Assembly (NCBI GenBank): GCA_964465945.1
Contig: CAYXMM010000013.1
Location: 1 to 64,000, forward strand
Reading direction: 5' to 3'
DNA length: 64,000 nt
Origin: JAJRPT01 sp964465945
GTDB taxonomy: Bacteria > Bacteroidota > Ignavibacteria > Kapaibacteriales > UBA2268
The position numbers were made by a program, and so were the translations under genes. This document shows positions 54,984 to 64,000 of the stretch, piece after piece (the stretch's first letter is position 1; each line of letters opens with the position of its first letter). The notes beneath the pieces were generated by a model. It was not told the DNA's origin. It was given only the letters and a program-made list of their open reading frames with translations, and ran no database searches.

Positions 54984-55469
54984 ATGGCACTGCTCTCAAA
55001 AGCGTGTATTTATGGAATTAGAGCCGCTATTTATATAGCGATTGAAGAAGAAGACTCTAAATATATTCCAATTTCTAAAATCGCTCAAGAATTGAATTTA
55101 TCTTCTCATTTTTTAACAAAAATACTTCAAGAACTTACTAAAAAGGGCATCTTAGACTCATATAAAGGTCCAAATGGTGGTGTCAAATTAATTAGACCGC
55201 CAGAAGACGTTAAGTTGATGGAAATAGTTGTAGCAATAGATGGAAACGAAGCATTTGAAATTTGCGCACTTGGATTAGAAGGTTGTGGAAGATTATATCC
55301 TTGCCCGTTGCATTATAGCTGGGTTGAACATCGGGAAGGAATTAGAGCATTATTCAATCGCGAAAATTTAAAGAGTTTGTCTGAATCTGTTAAAATTGCA
55401 GGGTTTAGATTACGAACTATTGACGCTAACTTTCTCGCAAAAGAACTGAATAAAACCATTCAATTATAA
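54984..55469 (+). CDS. Rrf2-family transcriptional regulator, IscR-like with possible Fe-S site
   Basis: 161 residues. The N-terminal winged helix has SKACIYGIRAAIYIA and the recognition region LSSHFLTKILQELTKKGI, then GPNGGVKL. Cysteines 94, 101 and 107 with H110 are spaced close to the C92/C98/C104/H107 cluster ligands of E. coli IscR, so it may sense iron-sulfur status, oxygen or NO. Its targets are not evident; the gene lies 64 bases past kynU. Confidence 0.85.
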   Translation: MALLSKACIYGIRAAIYIAIEEEDSKYIPISKIAQELNLSSHFLTKILQELTKKGILDSYKGPNGGVKLIRPPEDVKLMEIVVAIDGNEAFEICALGLEGCGRLYPCPLHYSWVEHREGIRALFNRENLKSLSESVKIAGFRLRTIDANFLAKELNKTIQL

Positions 55470-55545
55470 ATTAATATTTAATAATATAGATATTGAAATA
55501 CTTTTATTCTTAATTTACCCATTATTGATTACAAATCTTGAATAA

Positions 55546-56658
55546 ATGAAAAATATTGCTTTTTTATCTTGCTTTTATCCTTATCGTGGTGGCATAGCCC
55601 AATCGAGTGGCTCGTTATATTTTGCATTAAAAGAGAAAGCAAATGTTTTTCCTGTAAATTTTTCAAGGCAGTACCCTGATATTTTATTCCCTGGCAAATC
55701 TCAATTTGTTCCAGAAGGTGATACGACAGAATCAATGATTAGCGATAGAATAGTTGATTCAATTAACCCAATTACATGGTTCAAAAGTGCGAATTATATC
55801 AATTCAATCAATCCAGATATCGTGATTTCAAGATTTTGGATACCATTTCTTGCTCCTGCACTTGGAACAATATTGTCAAAAACTAAAAATAAAGCAAAAA
55901 ATATTGCAATAGTCGATAATGCAATACCACACGAAAAAAGATTTGGTGATGTCGCTTTAACAAATTACTATCTAAAACAAAATCATAAGTTTATAGCACT
56001 AAGCAAATCAGTTGAAAGAGATTTAATAAACTTAATGCCAAATGCAGAAGTCTATTATCACCCCCATCCTGTTTATGATAGGTTTCCTACTGAAATTGAA
56101 AAATTAAAAGCTCGAAGCCAACTTGGGTTTAATGAAAACGACAAAGTCATTTTATTTTTTGGATTTATTCGGGATTACAAAGGACTTGATATTTTGCTTA
56201 ATTCAATGCAATACATAGCAAGTAATATCAAATTACTCATTGCAGGTGATGTTTATGGCTCTTATGATAAATATCAAGAGATTATAAACAATAAAAATCT
56301 TCAACCAAGAGTAACACAAATCATTGACTATATTCCAGATGAAGACGTTGCCAAATATTTTTCAGCATCAGATGTTTGTGTTCAACCATATAGAAGTGCC
56401 ACCCAATCTGGAATTGCAAATATAGCCACACATTACAATCGACCAATAATAGCAACCGATGTAGGTGGATTAAAAGAAATAATAGAGCCATTCAATATTG
56501 GGAAAATTGTATCTAAACCAGATGAAAAAGAACTTGCAGATAAAATTAATGAGTTTTTTAATGAAAATATTGATTATTCAAAGAATTTCAAAGATTACAA
56601 GGAATTCGCATCATGGGAAAAATTAGCTGACGTAATATTAGAAGCATCTGAAATGTAG
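55546..56658 (+). CDS. Glycosyltransferase, GT4 family (GT-B fold)
   Basis: 370 residues. The N-terminus has the acceptor-domain glycine loop PYRGGIAQSSGSLYFAL. The C-terminal half has FFGFIRDYKGLDILL, LLIAGDVYGS, a YIPDEDVAKYF segment and the donor-site SATQSGIANIATHYNRP with later GGLKEII. It transfers a sugar from a nucleotide donor to a surface glycan. It stands alone on the plus strand between an Rrf2 regulator and an efflux operon. Confidence 0.86.
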   Translation: MKNIAFLSCFYPYRGGIAQSSGSLYFALKEKANVFPVNFSRQYPDILFPGKSQFVPEGDTTESMISDRIVDSINPITWFKSANYINSINPDIVISRFWIPFLAPALGTILSKTKNKAKNIAIVDNAIPHEKRFGDVALTNYYLKQNHKFIALSKSVERDLINLMPNAEVYYHPHPVYDRFPTEIEKLKARSQLGFNENDKVILFFGFIRDYKGLDILLNSMQYIASNIKLLIAGDVYGSYDKYQEIINNKNLQPRVTQIIDYIPDEDVAKYFSASDVCVQPYRSATQSGIANIATHYNRPIIATDVGGLKEIIEPFNIGKIVSKPDEKELADKINEFFNENIDYSKNFKDYKEFASWEKLADVILEASEM

Positions 56659-56882
56659 ATAGATATATAATTATTTTTCTAAGAATATTTTAAATATACC
56701 TTGTATATTTCATATTTTTAGAAATTTTTAAAAATAAAAAACTTTTAGAATAAAATTTAACATCAATAATATAGTGTAATCATAAGAGTTTAATACAGAT
56801 TAACTAATGACAATATCTAATCTTTGAAACAATTATTTTTTATTTTTGTATATATGCTTTTATTTTATGTTTTAATTTTAAT

Positions 56883-58145
56883 ATGAAAAAATATATATAT
56901 TCTTCGATTGGCTTGATTACTCTTGTTTTAGTATATTTTATTTTTTTTTCTTCCGAAAAGAACAATACTAATGTTTTGATTAAACCTAGTTATGGTGAGT
57001 TTTTTATTTCGGTTACAAGCACTGGCGAACTTAAAGCTAAGAACTCTTTAGACATAAAGGGTCCAACAAGAGTTCAGCAAATGGGTATATATGAAATGAC
57101 TATTTCTAAGCTTGTGCCAGAAGGGACAATCGTTAAAGAAGGTGATTTCGTTGCCGAACTTGATAAGTCTGTTATTTCAGGCAAATTAAAAGAGATGCAA
57201 ATTAACCTCGATAAGTTGCAATCACAATATAAATTAGCTAAACTCGATAGTTCATTGACTTTATCGCAAGCAAGGGATAACCTTGAGAATTTAAAATTTG
57301 CAATGGAAGAAGCCGATATAGCAAAACAACAATCTATATACGAAGCACCATCAATTATTAGACAAGCAGAAATATCTTACGATAAATCTGTTAGAGCATA
57401 CAAACAAGCAGTAAAAAACTATCAAACTCAAGTTGAAAAATCAATAGCAAACGTTTCAGTAACTAATGCCGATTTACAAAAAGAAATGGAGAATTTCAGA
57501 AAATTAAATGAGTTAGTGCAGGAATTTACAATTCTTGCTCCGGCGAAAGGTATGGTGATATATGAGCGTGAATGGGGTGGAAGACGTCGTGAAGTAAATT
57601 CTACAATTCAGCCCTGGGACCCAACCGTTGCGACTTTACCTGATTTGTCTTCTATGGAGTCAGTTTCTTATATTAACGAAATCGATATTCAAAAAGTGAA
57701 ACGTGGGCAAAAAGTTGAAATTGGACTTGATGCCAATCCTAAAAAGAGACTTTCAGGAAAAGTAGTTAGAGTTGCTAATATCGGAGAACAGCGTGGCTCT
57801 AATGATTCTAAAGTGTTTGAAGTTTCTATTCAAGTGAAAGAGCGTGATACTACTTTGCGACCTGCAATGACTACTTCTAACAAAATATTAGTCAATTCAA
57901 TTAAAAATGTTATGTTTATTCCTTTGGAAGCAATTCATAATTTTGAGAAAAATAATAAATCAGTGAACTATGTTTATTTATTTGAAAACGGAAAGATTTC
58001 AAAGAAAGAAGTTAAAGTTGGTTTAGTAAATGACGAAAGTGTGATAATTGAAGGTGGTTTGACTAAGAAAGACCAGATTTTACTAAATAAACCTACTGGT
58101 GAAGATGAACTTTATGAATTTGTTGCCTTAAAAAAGAAGAAATAA
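56883..58145 (+). CDS. Periplasmic adaptor (membrane fusion) protein, MacA/HlyD-like
   Basis: 420 residues with an N-terminal membrane anchor (residues ~4-22). A barrel-sandwich strand pair (SVTSTGELKAKNS) is interrupted by a long coiled coil (about 105-210). The beta-barrel and proximal domains (INEIDIQKVKRGQKVEIGLD) follow. It joins an inner membrane permease to an outer membrane TolC channel. Its stop codon abuts the permease start, and the three genes form an efflux or export operon. Confidence 0.88.
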   Translation: MKKYIYSSIGLITLVLVYFIFFSSEKNNTNVLIKPSYGEFFISVTSTGELKAKNSLDIKGPTRVQQMGIYEMTISKLVPEGTIVKEGDFVAELDKSVISGKLKEMQINLDKLQSQYKLAKLDSSLTLSQARDNLENLKFAMEEADIAKQQSIYEAPSIIRQAEISYDKSVRAYKQAVKNYQTQVEKSIANVSVTNADLQKEMENFRKLNELVQEFTILAPAKGMVIYEREWGGRRREVNSTIQPWDPTVATLPDLSSMESVSYINEIDIQKVKRGQKVEIGLDANPKKRLSGKVVRVANIGEQRGSNDSKVFEVSIQVKERDTTLRPAMTTSNKILVNSIKNVMFIPLEAIHNFEKNNKSVNYVYLFENGKISKKEVKVGLVNDESVIIEGGLTKKDQILLNKPTGEDELYEFVALKKKK

Positions 58146-59489
58146 ATGAAGCAGTATTTATATAATCTACCAATAGCTTTCGAAGCGATGATGCAGAATA
58201 AAGTTCGAGCATTTCTGACATCTTTTGGTATTATCTGTGGAGTTGCTTCAGTTATTGCTATGCTGGCGATTGGTAAAGGTGCAGAACAAGAAATTTTGGA
58301 TAAAATGAAAATTCTTGGAACTAACAATATTATTATAAATAAAATTAGTAAAGAGCAACAAGATAAAAATGAAGCAGAAGAAGAGAATGCAAAAGGAACA
58401 AATGATAAATCTGTTGTGAAGAGATTCTCGCCTGGAATGTCTCTGAGCGATGCCGAAGCTTTGGGAAATATCCCAAATGTTCAAGCAGTGAGTTCCGAAA
58501 TTGTAATGGAAACAGAGGCAGTTAGGGATTTGTATTCTGCAAATGCGAGATTAATTGGAGTAGGGGAAAAGTATTTTGATTTAAACTCTCTTGCTTTTGA
58601 TTTAGGAAGTGATTTTAGTAAAGCCCATTATGATAGAGCGATGCCTGTCTGTATTATTGGATTTAGAGTTAAAACTAAACTATTTCCAAAAGTTAATCCT
58701 GTTGGGAGAGAAGTTAAAGTCGGCGGAATATGGTTGAAAGTTGTTGGTGTGGTGAATGAAAAAATGATTTCAGAAAAAATTATGGAAAATCTCAATTTAC
58801 AGGATATGAATTACGATATTTACACACCAATTAGTTCTTACTTGCTTAGATATGATAATCGTGCTTTAGTAACAAGAGATATACTCGCAAATGAAAATAG
58901 ACAAAGAAGAAGAAGTCGTACTGAAATGTATATTGATAGAAATCAAATAGACAAAATTATTGTTCAGGTGAAAAATACTGAGAATATTAGCGAAATGGTA
59001 GATATAATAAATAGGAAAATTGAACGAAGACATAATGGAGTAAAGGATTATGAAATTGTTGTGCCGGAATTATTGCTTCAACAGGAACAAAGCACTAAAA
59101 GAATCTTTAATATCGTTTTAGGTATCATTGCTTCCATTTCATTAATTGTTGGTGGAATTGGAATTATGAATATTATGTTAGCGACAGTGCTTGAAAGAAC
59201 AAAAGAAATTGGGATTAGAATGGCTGTCGGAGCAAAACAAATGGATATTTTATTACAATTCTTAATTGAATCTGTAATTATTTCCTTGTCTGGTGGTATC
59301 GTTGGGATTATTTTAGGAGTAACTGCAAGCTACTTAATTGAGAATTTAACAGATATTAAAACGATTATATCTGCATCAGGTATTGTAATCTCATTCGGTG
59401 TTTCGATTAGTGTGGGGCTTATTTTTGGGATTACACCTGCGAGAAAAGCATCTAAGCAAAATGCCATTGAATTACTGAGGTATCAATAA
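58146..59489 (+). CDS. MacB-type ABC transporter permease (no ATPase domain)
   Basis: 447 residues: one N-terminal membrane helix (VRAFLTSFGIICGVASVIAML), a MacB periplasmic core (about 45-310), then three C-terminal helices of the FtsX fold with MLATVLERTKEIGIRMAVGA. E. coli MacB carries its ATPase in the same chain. Here neither this gene nor a neighbour encodes one, so an ATPase must come from elsewhere. It overlaps the TolC gene by one base. Confidence 0.88.
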   Translation: MKQYLYNLPIAFEAMMQNKVRAFLTSFGIICGVASVIAMLAIGKGAEQEILDKMKILGTNNIIINKISKEQQDKNEAEEENAKGTNDKSVVKRFSPGMSLSDAEALGNIPNVQAVSSEIVMETEAVRDLYSANARLIGVGEKYFDLNSLAFDLGSDFSKAHYDRAMPVCIIGFRVKTKLFPKVNPVGREVKVGGIWLKVVGVVNEKMISEKIMENLNLQDMNYDIYTPISSYLLRYDNRALVTRDILANENRQRRRSRTEMYIDRNQIDKIIVQVKNTENISEMVDIINRKIERRHNGVKDYEIVVPELLLQQEQSTKRIFNIVLGIIASISLIVGGIGIMNIMLATVLERTKEIGIRMAVGAKQMDILLQFLIESVIISLSGGIVGIILGVTASYLIENLTDIKTIISASGIVISFGVSISVGLIFGITPARKASKQNAIELLRYQ

Positions 59490-60931
59490 TGAAATATTTG
59501 ATTTTAATTGGAATATTATTGTCGTTAAATATAAAATCTGAAGAGCTAAAGCTAACACTAAAAGCGGCTATTCAGATTGGTATTGAATCAAGTCCTAATG
59601 CATCTATTATAAGAGAGGCGAAGAATCAACGAGAGCAAAGTTTCCGTGCATTTAAAACGTCTTTATATCCACAAGTTTCTCTTGATGTATCAGTCCCTGG
59701 TATCATTAGAGAAATTAACCAAATTACTCAAAATGATGGGACACAAAGATTTTTACAACAGAGTCAACTTTTTAGTTCAGCTGGACTTAATATTTCACAA
59801 AGTATTCCATATTTTGGAACAAATATTACTTTATTTAGTGGAATGACACGGCTTGACATCTTAGAACCAACAAAAAGTCAGATTTGGAGAACAACACCAG
59901 TTCAATTATCAATTTCTCAACCTTTTTTTGCTTTTAATTCTCTATACTGGGATAACGAAATTCAGGAATTGCAAAGTGCAAACATTAATAAGCAGTATAT
60001 CGAAGAATTTGAGGAATTATCAATTAATATTACAAATTCCTTTTTTGATTTTTATGTTGCGAAGATGAACTTGGAAAACGCAATGAGAAATGCAAGTTTG
60101 AATGATTCGCTCTATATAATTTCAAAAGGTAGATATAGCGTTGGGCGAATTGCAGAAAATGACTTGCTACAAAGTGAATTAGCAAAATTGAATGCGAATA
60201 ATAATGTTGAACGATTTAAAATTGATTTTAATAATACTAAAAATAAACTTAAAATATTACTAAACATAGAAAGTGAAGTTGAATTAGAACTAATCGCTCC
60301 AGATAATATTCCAACAATTGAAGTTGATCATAATCTTGCATATTCGAAATTTTTAGAAAATAGTAGTAATATTACTGGCTTTTTAATTTCTGAAAAACAA
60401 GCAGAAAGAGAGTTAGATAGGGCAAGGAAACAAAATAATTTTTCTGCTAACTTAACAATGAGCTATGGTATGAACCAGAGTGCAAATTCACTTGATATGG
60501 CTTATCAGAACTTATTAGATAGGGAAAGAATTAATGTTGGGGTATCAATACCAGTATTTGATTGGGGGAGACGAGATGCTAATTATAAGCAAGCACTTGC
60601 AAGTTTAAATCAAACTAAAATCTCAGTAAGTTTAGATAAAAGAAATTTAGAACAAGAAGTTAAATCAACCGCATTAAGATTTAACCAATTAAAAAGTAGC
60701 GTTGACTTATCCGAAAACTCAGTTGAAGTTGCCGAAAAACGCTTAGAAGTGGCAAAAAATAGATTCTTAATCGGTAAAATAGACTTAAATGATTTATTTA
60801 TCGCTCAAAACGAAAAGAATAATGCCTTTTTAAACTACATAAATACTTTACGCGATTACTGGGGAGTATATTACAGAATACGACGTCTCACCTTATATGA
60901 TTTTGAAAAAAATGCTAATATTTCATATTGA
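59489..60931 (+). CDS. TolC-family outer membrane efflux protein
   Basis: 480 residues with a short signal peptide. The two OEP repeats are visible: SQPFFAFNSLYWDNEI leads to one long coiled-coil pair, and SIPVFDWGRRDANYKQALA to the second, with AKNRFLIGKIDLNDLFIAQN at the end. Three such chains would form the outer membrane duct of the export complex with the adaptor and permease just upstream. Confidence 0.9.
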   Translation: MKYLILIGILLSLNIKSEELKLTLKAAIQIGIESSPNASIIREAKNQREQSFRAFKTSLYPQVSLDVSVPGIIREINQITQNDGTQRFLQQSQLFSSAGLNISQSIPYFGTNITLFSGMTRLDILEPTKSQIWRTTPVQLSISQPFFAFNSLYWDNEIQELQSANINKQYIEEFEELSINITNSFFDFYVAKMNLENAMRNASLNDSLYIISKGRYSVGRIAENDLLQSELAKLNANNNVERFKIDFNNTKNKLKILLNIESEVELELIAPDNIPTIEVDHNLAYSKFLENSSNITGFLISEKQAERELDRARKQNNFSANLTMSYGMNQSANSLDMAYQNLLDRERINVGVSIPVFDWGRRDANYKQALASLNQTKISVSLDKRNLEQEVKSTALRFNQLKSSVDLSENSVEVAEKRLEVAKNRFLIGKIDLNDLFIAQNEKNNAFLNYINTLRDYWGVYYRIRRLTLYDFEKNANISY

Positions 60932-61068
60932 GAAACTCAATAAATTGTAACAAAACCACCTCTAAAAAGTTAATTGAATATATAACTTTTACAATTTCTA
61001 AAAATGTTTTTATATATTTGTAATAATTAAAGAAAGAAAGTTTTTTTATTTTTAATTAAGGGGTATTT

Positions 61069-61464
61069 ATGATTAGTTTATTTACACAACTAAATCTCTC
61101 TAAGTCTATATATATATATATATATATATATATGGCGATTGCATTTAATATATTTATATTTGGCTCGTCGCCAAATTTAGTCGCTGCTGATTGTAGCAAT
61201 TGTTCAAATAGCTGGACAACAGATATTTCTTCCACTTTCGAAACTAAGATTAACTATTACATACCAAGTGAGTTTACTGGACAAGCAGAACTAATAATTA
61301 GTGATGAAAAAGGTATAACAGTTTTTAAGAAATTAACTGCTTGCATAGGAAAGCCATGCAATATTACAATTTCAGCCAATGGCTTAAACACTGGTGTATA
61401 CATTTACTCTCTCATACTTGACGGAAAAATACTCAAATCAAAAAAATTAATGATAATTAAGTAA
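61069..61464 (+). CDS. Short exported protein with a truncated type IX-like C-terminus and a (TA)13 tract
   Basis: 131 residues from an ATG preceded by AAGGGG at seven bases. The N-terminal hydrophobic segment contains alternating Tyr-Ile encoded by a TA dinucleotide tract, then MAIAFNIFIFG and a cleavage-like region near VAADC. A small domain with cysteines (CSNCSN, CIGKPC) follows, then LNTGVYIYSLILDGKILKSK, resembling the last strands of type A sorting domains. An alternative start is the ATG at 61132, directly after the tract. It is followed by another probable type IX cargo gene 11 bases on. Confidence 0.6.
   Translation: MISLFTQLNLSKSIYIYIYIYMAIAFNIFIFGSSPNLVAADCSNCSNSWTTDISSTFETKINYYIPSEFTGQAELIISDEKGITVFKKLTACIGKPCNITISANGLNTGVYIYSLILDGKILKSKKLMIIK
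61107..61132. repeat. (TA)13 dinucleotide tract within a signal-peptide coding region
   Basis: Thirteen TA units in a row, 26 bases, inside the reading frame that starts at 61069. Gain or loss of one unit would shift the frame. Confidence 0.95.
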
Positions 61465-61475
61465 GGAGTAGGACA

Positions 61476-62786
61476 ATGAAAACGATTTTATTAATATGCA
61501 TTATATTCACTGTAAGTACTTGGGCTCAATCTTTTGTAGTAAATAAAGACACAATACACATTTATGCTGGTGGCAAAATTTGGAAAACCTCCTATGACAA
61601 TGGTAGCACTTGGTCTATAAATGTTGAATTTATTTATGGAGATAATGCAATAAACTTTGCTCCTATATGCAAAGATAACTATGTTTATTATCAAAGTAAT
61701 CGTACAGGAAGTTTAATGGTATCATCGGATTATGGAAAAACATTTCAGGAATCAAAAATAGATACAAGTAAAAATAAGTCGGTTAAGAGTATCCGAGGGT
61801 TAAACATACATCAAATAAAATTTGATGGAGATGAAATGTATATTGCAACGAGACAGGGTCTTTTTATATCTTATGACAAAGGATATATATTACACTACAA
61901 AGATGCACCCGGAGAAATTATGTTTAATAATCCTGGTAATATAGAGGATCCAGAAGAAGCTGGAGTAGATTTCGGTTTTAATGTTGAACTTCAAGGTATG
62001 GTTATAGTAGACACATCTTTGATACTTACCTCAAATATTGTTGATGGAGGTTTGTTTAGGACACAGAGATATAATAAAAATGATAGTAATAAGACTATTT
62101 TTTATCCAGTTTCAAGTGATTATTTTATCACCAAATATGGTCGAGATTCCTATTTTTGGTATGTGTCTTCGTATTCTATAACTAAAGTAAAAGACAAAAT
62201 ATATATTATTTTCGCAAAACGGAAGCACGCAGACGAATATTCACGAGTATGGACAATGAATTTTGATGGCACAAATTTAGCTGAACAGGACTATTCAGCA
62301 TTTGGCATAGAAAACCCTACCACAGTAAAAAGTTGTGGTGATATATTATATGTAATTGATAATAGGTCTAAACTATATATGTCGGACGATGAGGGTCAAA
62401 CTTGGCAATATATCAAAACTGGTATTAACCCACAAACAGGTGAAGAAACTGAATACTCTGGATTGACAGAAGACATACAATTTAATGATAAGTACGCTTT
62501 TTTCCGAACAGAAAAAGGACTTTTAAGAGCCACACTCGAAGATTGCAAAATAACATCAGGAATAACGAGCGTAGAAGAGCATAGTGAAGAAATAGCAGTA
62601 TACCCCAACCCAGTACGTGACATAATAAGATTAAGTACCAGTATCCCATTAAAATTAGAGTTATACGACATCTTCGGTAATAAAATCTTAGAAGACACAA
62701 ACACCCAGTTGAACGTGGAACATCTAAACGTAGGTACATACTACTTAAAATATGGTAATGAGACAAAATTAATAATTAAGTATTAA
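61476..62786 (+). CDS. Secreted Asp-box (BNR) repeat protein with type IX sorting domain
   Basis: 436 residues with a signal peptide (MKTILLICIIFTVSTWAQ). At least three Asp-box motifs of the sialidase/BNR type are visible: SYDNGSTW, SSDYGKTF and SDDEGQTW, spread over a likely beta-propeller. The C-terminal ~70 residues form a type A sorting domain: VYPNPVRDIIRLS, LYDIFGNKI, VGTYYLKY. It should cross the outer membrane through the type IX system and be processed by PorU. Asp boxes alone do not prove glycosidase activity. The ribosome site is AAGGAG. Confidence 0.82.
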   Translation: MKTILLICIIFTVSTWAQSFVVNKDTIHIYAGGKIWKTSYDNGSTWSINVEFIYGDNAINFAPICKDNYVYYQSNRTGSLMVSSDYGKTFQESKIDTSKNKSVKSIRGLNIHQIKFDGDEMYIATRQGLFISYDKGYILHYKDAPGEIMFNNPGNIEDPEEAGVDFGFNVELQGMVIVDTSLILTSNIVDGGLFRTQRYNKNDSNKTIFYPVSSDYFITKYGRDSYFWYVSSYSITKVKDKIYIIFAKRKHADEYSRVWTMNFDGTNLAEQDYSAFGIENPTTVKSCGDILYVIDNRSKLYMSDDEGQTWQYIKTGINPQTGEETEYSGLTEDIQFNDKYAFFRTEKGLLRATLEDCKITSGITSVEEHSEEIAVYPNPVRDIIRLSTSIPLKLELYDIFGNKILEDTNTQLNVEHLNVGTYYLKYGNETKLIIKY

Positions 62787-62793
62787 TATAAAA

Positions 62794-62813
62794 CAAGGGG
62801 CTAGCGCCCCTTG
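62794..62813 (+). terminator. Hairpin terminator after the Asp-box gene
   Basis: CAAGGGGC, loop TAGC, GCCCCTTG: an 8-bp GC-rich stem seven bases past the stop. The following T-rich stretch is short (CTTGTTG). Confidence 0.6.
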
Positions 62814-63024
62814 CTTGTTGCTTTGGTAAATCACATAAATATCAGAAATCTAAGGGAGATAATATTAAAAAAGTAAATGGATTAGATAATGTGATATTTA
62901 AAAGAGCGTAATACTTAGCATTACATTCATAAACATTATAATTTTGTTAATTGTAAATATAAATTAATTTTAGTTTAGGATTTTTTATTAATTTTGAATT
63001 ATTTTATTTTCTTTGAGTTAATTA

Positions 63025-64000
63025 ATGGAAAAACAAAAGACCTTAAATGGGACTTCATCTTTTGAAGGGGTGGGGCTTCATACGGGGAATAAATCCAGAA
63101 TTACTTTTAATCCGGCGCCAATAGATTATGGAATTAAGTTTGTTAGAACAGATGTAGATGCGACTTTTGAAATACCTGCTTTAGTTGATTATGTTATTGA
63201 TTTATCAAGAGGAACAACATTAGGAATAAATGGGATAGAGGTTCATACAGTAGAACATGTTTTGGCTGCTTTGACCGGATTGGGAGTAGATAACTGTAAA
63301 ATAGAATTATCAGCAAATGAACCACCTGTTGGTGATGGCTCTTCGATGCCTTATGTGAATGCAATCTTAGAGGCTGGGATTGTTGAACAAAATGCTCCTG
63401 TTGAAGTTTTCAACTTAAAGGAGATGATTAGATTTAAAAATGATAGTAAAGAAATAGATATAGTTGCCTTGCCAAATGAAGATTATCGCTTGACTGTTTT
63501 AGTCGATTATGCAAATCCTTCACTTGGTAGCCAACATACTGGTATATTTGATTTTAAGAATGAATTTGTGAATGAATTTGCCTCTGCGAGAACATTTTGT
63601 TTCTTGACTGAATTGCAAATGCTTCATAAATCTGGTTTGATTAAAGGTGGTTCACTTGAGTCTGGAGTTGTAATTGAAGATAAGCCAATTAGTGAAGATG
63701 AATTGAATGAAATAAAAGATATTTTTGGCTTAGATGTTGCTCCCGTGAAAGGAGATAATGGAATTTTAAATAATACTGAATTGAGATATAGGAATGAGCC
63801 AGCGAGGCATAAATTATTAGATATGATTGGGGATTTAACTTTAGTTGGAGTTAGGATTAATGCACAAGTACTTGCTGCACGTCCTGGACACGCAAGTAAT
63901 ATTGAAGTAGCAAAAAAAATTAGGGAACAATACTTGAAATATAAAGATAGTGAGAAACTTACTCCTAATGTTGAGAATTATTATGATATTCAACAGATTT
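63025..64000 (+). CDS. lpxC: UDP-3-O-acyl-N-acetylglucosamine deacetylase, cut by the window end
   Basis: Commits to lipid A synthesis by removing acetate from UDP-3-O-acyl-GlcNAc. 325 codons are visible with no stop. It has the family start (TSSFEGVGLHTG), the zinc ligand H78 (HTVEHVLAAL), a VGDGSSMPYV segment, ASARTFCFL, and the second zinc site in ARHKLLDMIGDL with a later RPGHASN. In Bacteroidota and Chlorobi LpxC is often fused to FabZ; the visible part runs past the LpxC core into a linker, which fits a fusion but does not prove one. Confidence 0.95.
   Translation, partial: MEKQKTLNGTSSFEGVGLHTGNKSRITFNPAPIDYGIKFVRTDVDATFEIPALVDYVIDLSRGTTLGINGIEVHTVEHVLAALTGLGVDNCKIELSANEPPVGDGSSMPYVNAILEAGIVEQNAPVEVFNLKEMIRFKNDSKEIDIVALPNEDYRLTVLVDYANPSLGSQHTGIFDFKNEFVNEFASARTFCFLTELQMLHKSGLIKGGSLESGVVIEDKPISEDELNEIKDIFGLDVAPVKGDNGILNNTELRYRNEPARHKLLDMIGDLTLVGVRINAQVLAARPGHASNIEVAKKIREQYLKYKDSEKLTPNVENYYDIQQI

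Noticed and set aside
62864..62911. Tiny frame behind AAGGGAG after the Asp-box gene
   Set aside because: It needs an ATT start and gives only 15 residues with no recognisable pattern. It may be a remnant of a lost gene but cannot be supported.

Overview
The window comes from an AT-rich bacterium of the Bacteroidota/Chlorobi (FCB) side of the tree. It carries the type IX secretion genes porU and porV, exported proteins with a type IX (type A) C-terminal sorting domain, a lipid A gene (lpxC), a TonB-dependent receptor and a b558-type succinate dehydrogenase. Several genes also have Bacteroidota-style -33/-7 promoters (TTG, 18-22 bases, TAttTTTG or TAATTTTG). Two flagellins and a mitochondrial-type citrate synthase are unlike typical Bacteroidetes and fit a deep FCB lineage such as Ignavibacteria or Kapabacteria better. 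That placement is inference.

Layout. 1-760 is an imperfect tandem array of ~155-165 bp units rich in GC hairpins, followed by asnS (-). 2341-9062 is an accessory defence region. A type IIG/ISP-like restriction-methylation enzyme is broken into an N-terminal half (nuclease plus methylase, 2341-4209) and a C-terminal specificity half (7200-9062). Two unrelated genes lie exactly at the break: an AlbA_2/ATPase protein and a DUF2971 protein. The C-terminal half also carries a DUF559 nuclease domain in frame, bracketed by two nearly identical 144-bp repeats of the family seen at 1-760. 9139-13789 holds citrate synthase (-) and an operon of a VTT/DedA-like membrane protein, two glycosyltransferases and a Nudix hydrolase. 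14210-16138 holds two tandem short flagellins.

16162-30077 is mostly housekeeping: polA, an MscS channel, a SPOR protein, fmt, dnaB, ddl, rdgB, a methyltransferase, a TPR-like secreted protein, nhaA, a thioesterase and a GH3 enzyme. 30391-33667 (-) looks like a copper-uptake operon: a small Cys protein, a Met/His-rich lipoprotein and an OprC-like TonB receptor. It is followed by trhO, a SulP transporter with a beta-carbonic anhydrase, a beta-barrel protein, a DUF4139 protein and gmhA.

40853-45958 is porU-porV, the maturation and shuttle pair of type IX secretion. Two likely exported cargo genes lie at 61069-62786, and the first contains a (TA)13 tract inside its signal peptide. Between them are an orphan paaZ, sdhCAB (-), an NSS transporter followed by kynureninase and an Rrf2 regulator, a glycosyltransferase, and an efflux operon (adaptor, MacB-type permease, TolC) with no ATPase gene. 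The window ends inside lpxC.

Most interesting: the split restriction enzyme with its lodged gene pair, and the repeat-bracketed DUF559 cassette inside its specificity half.
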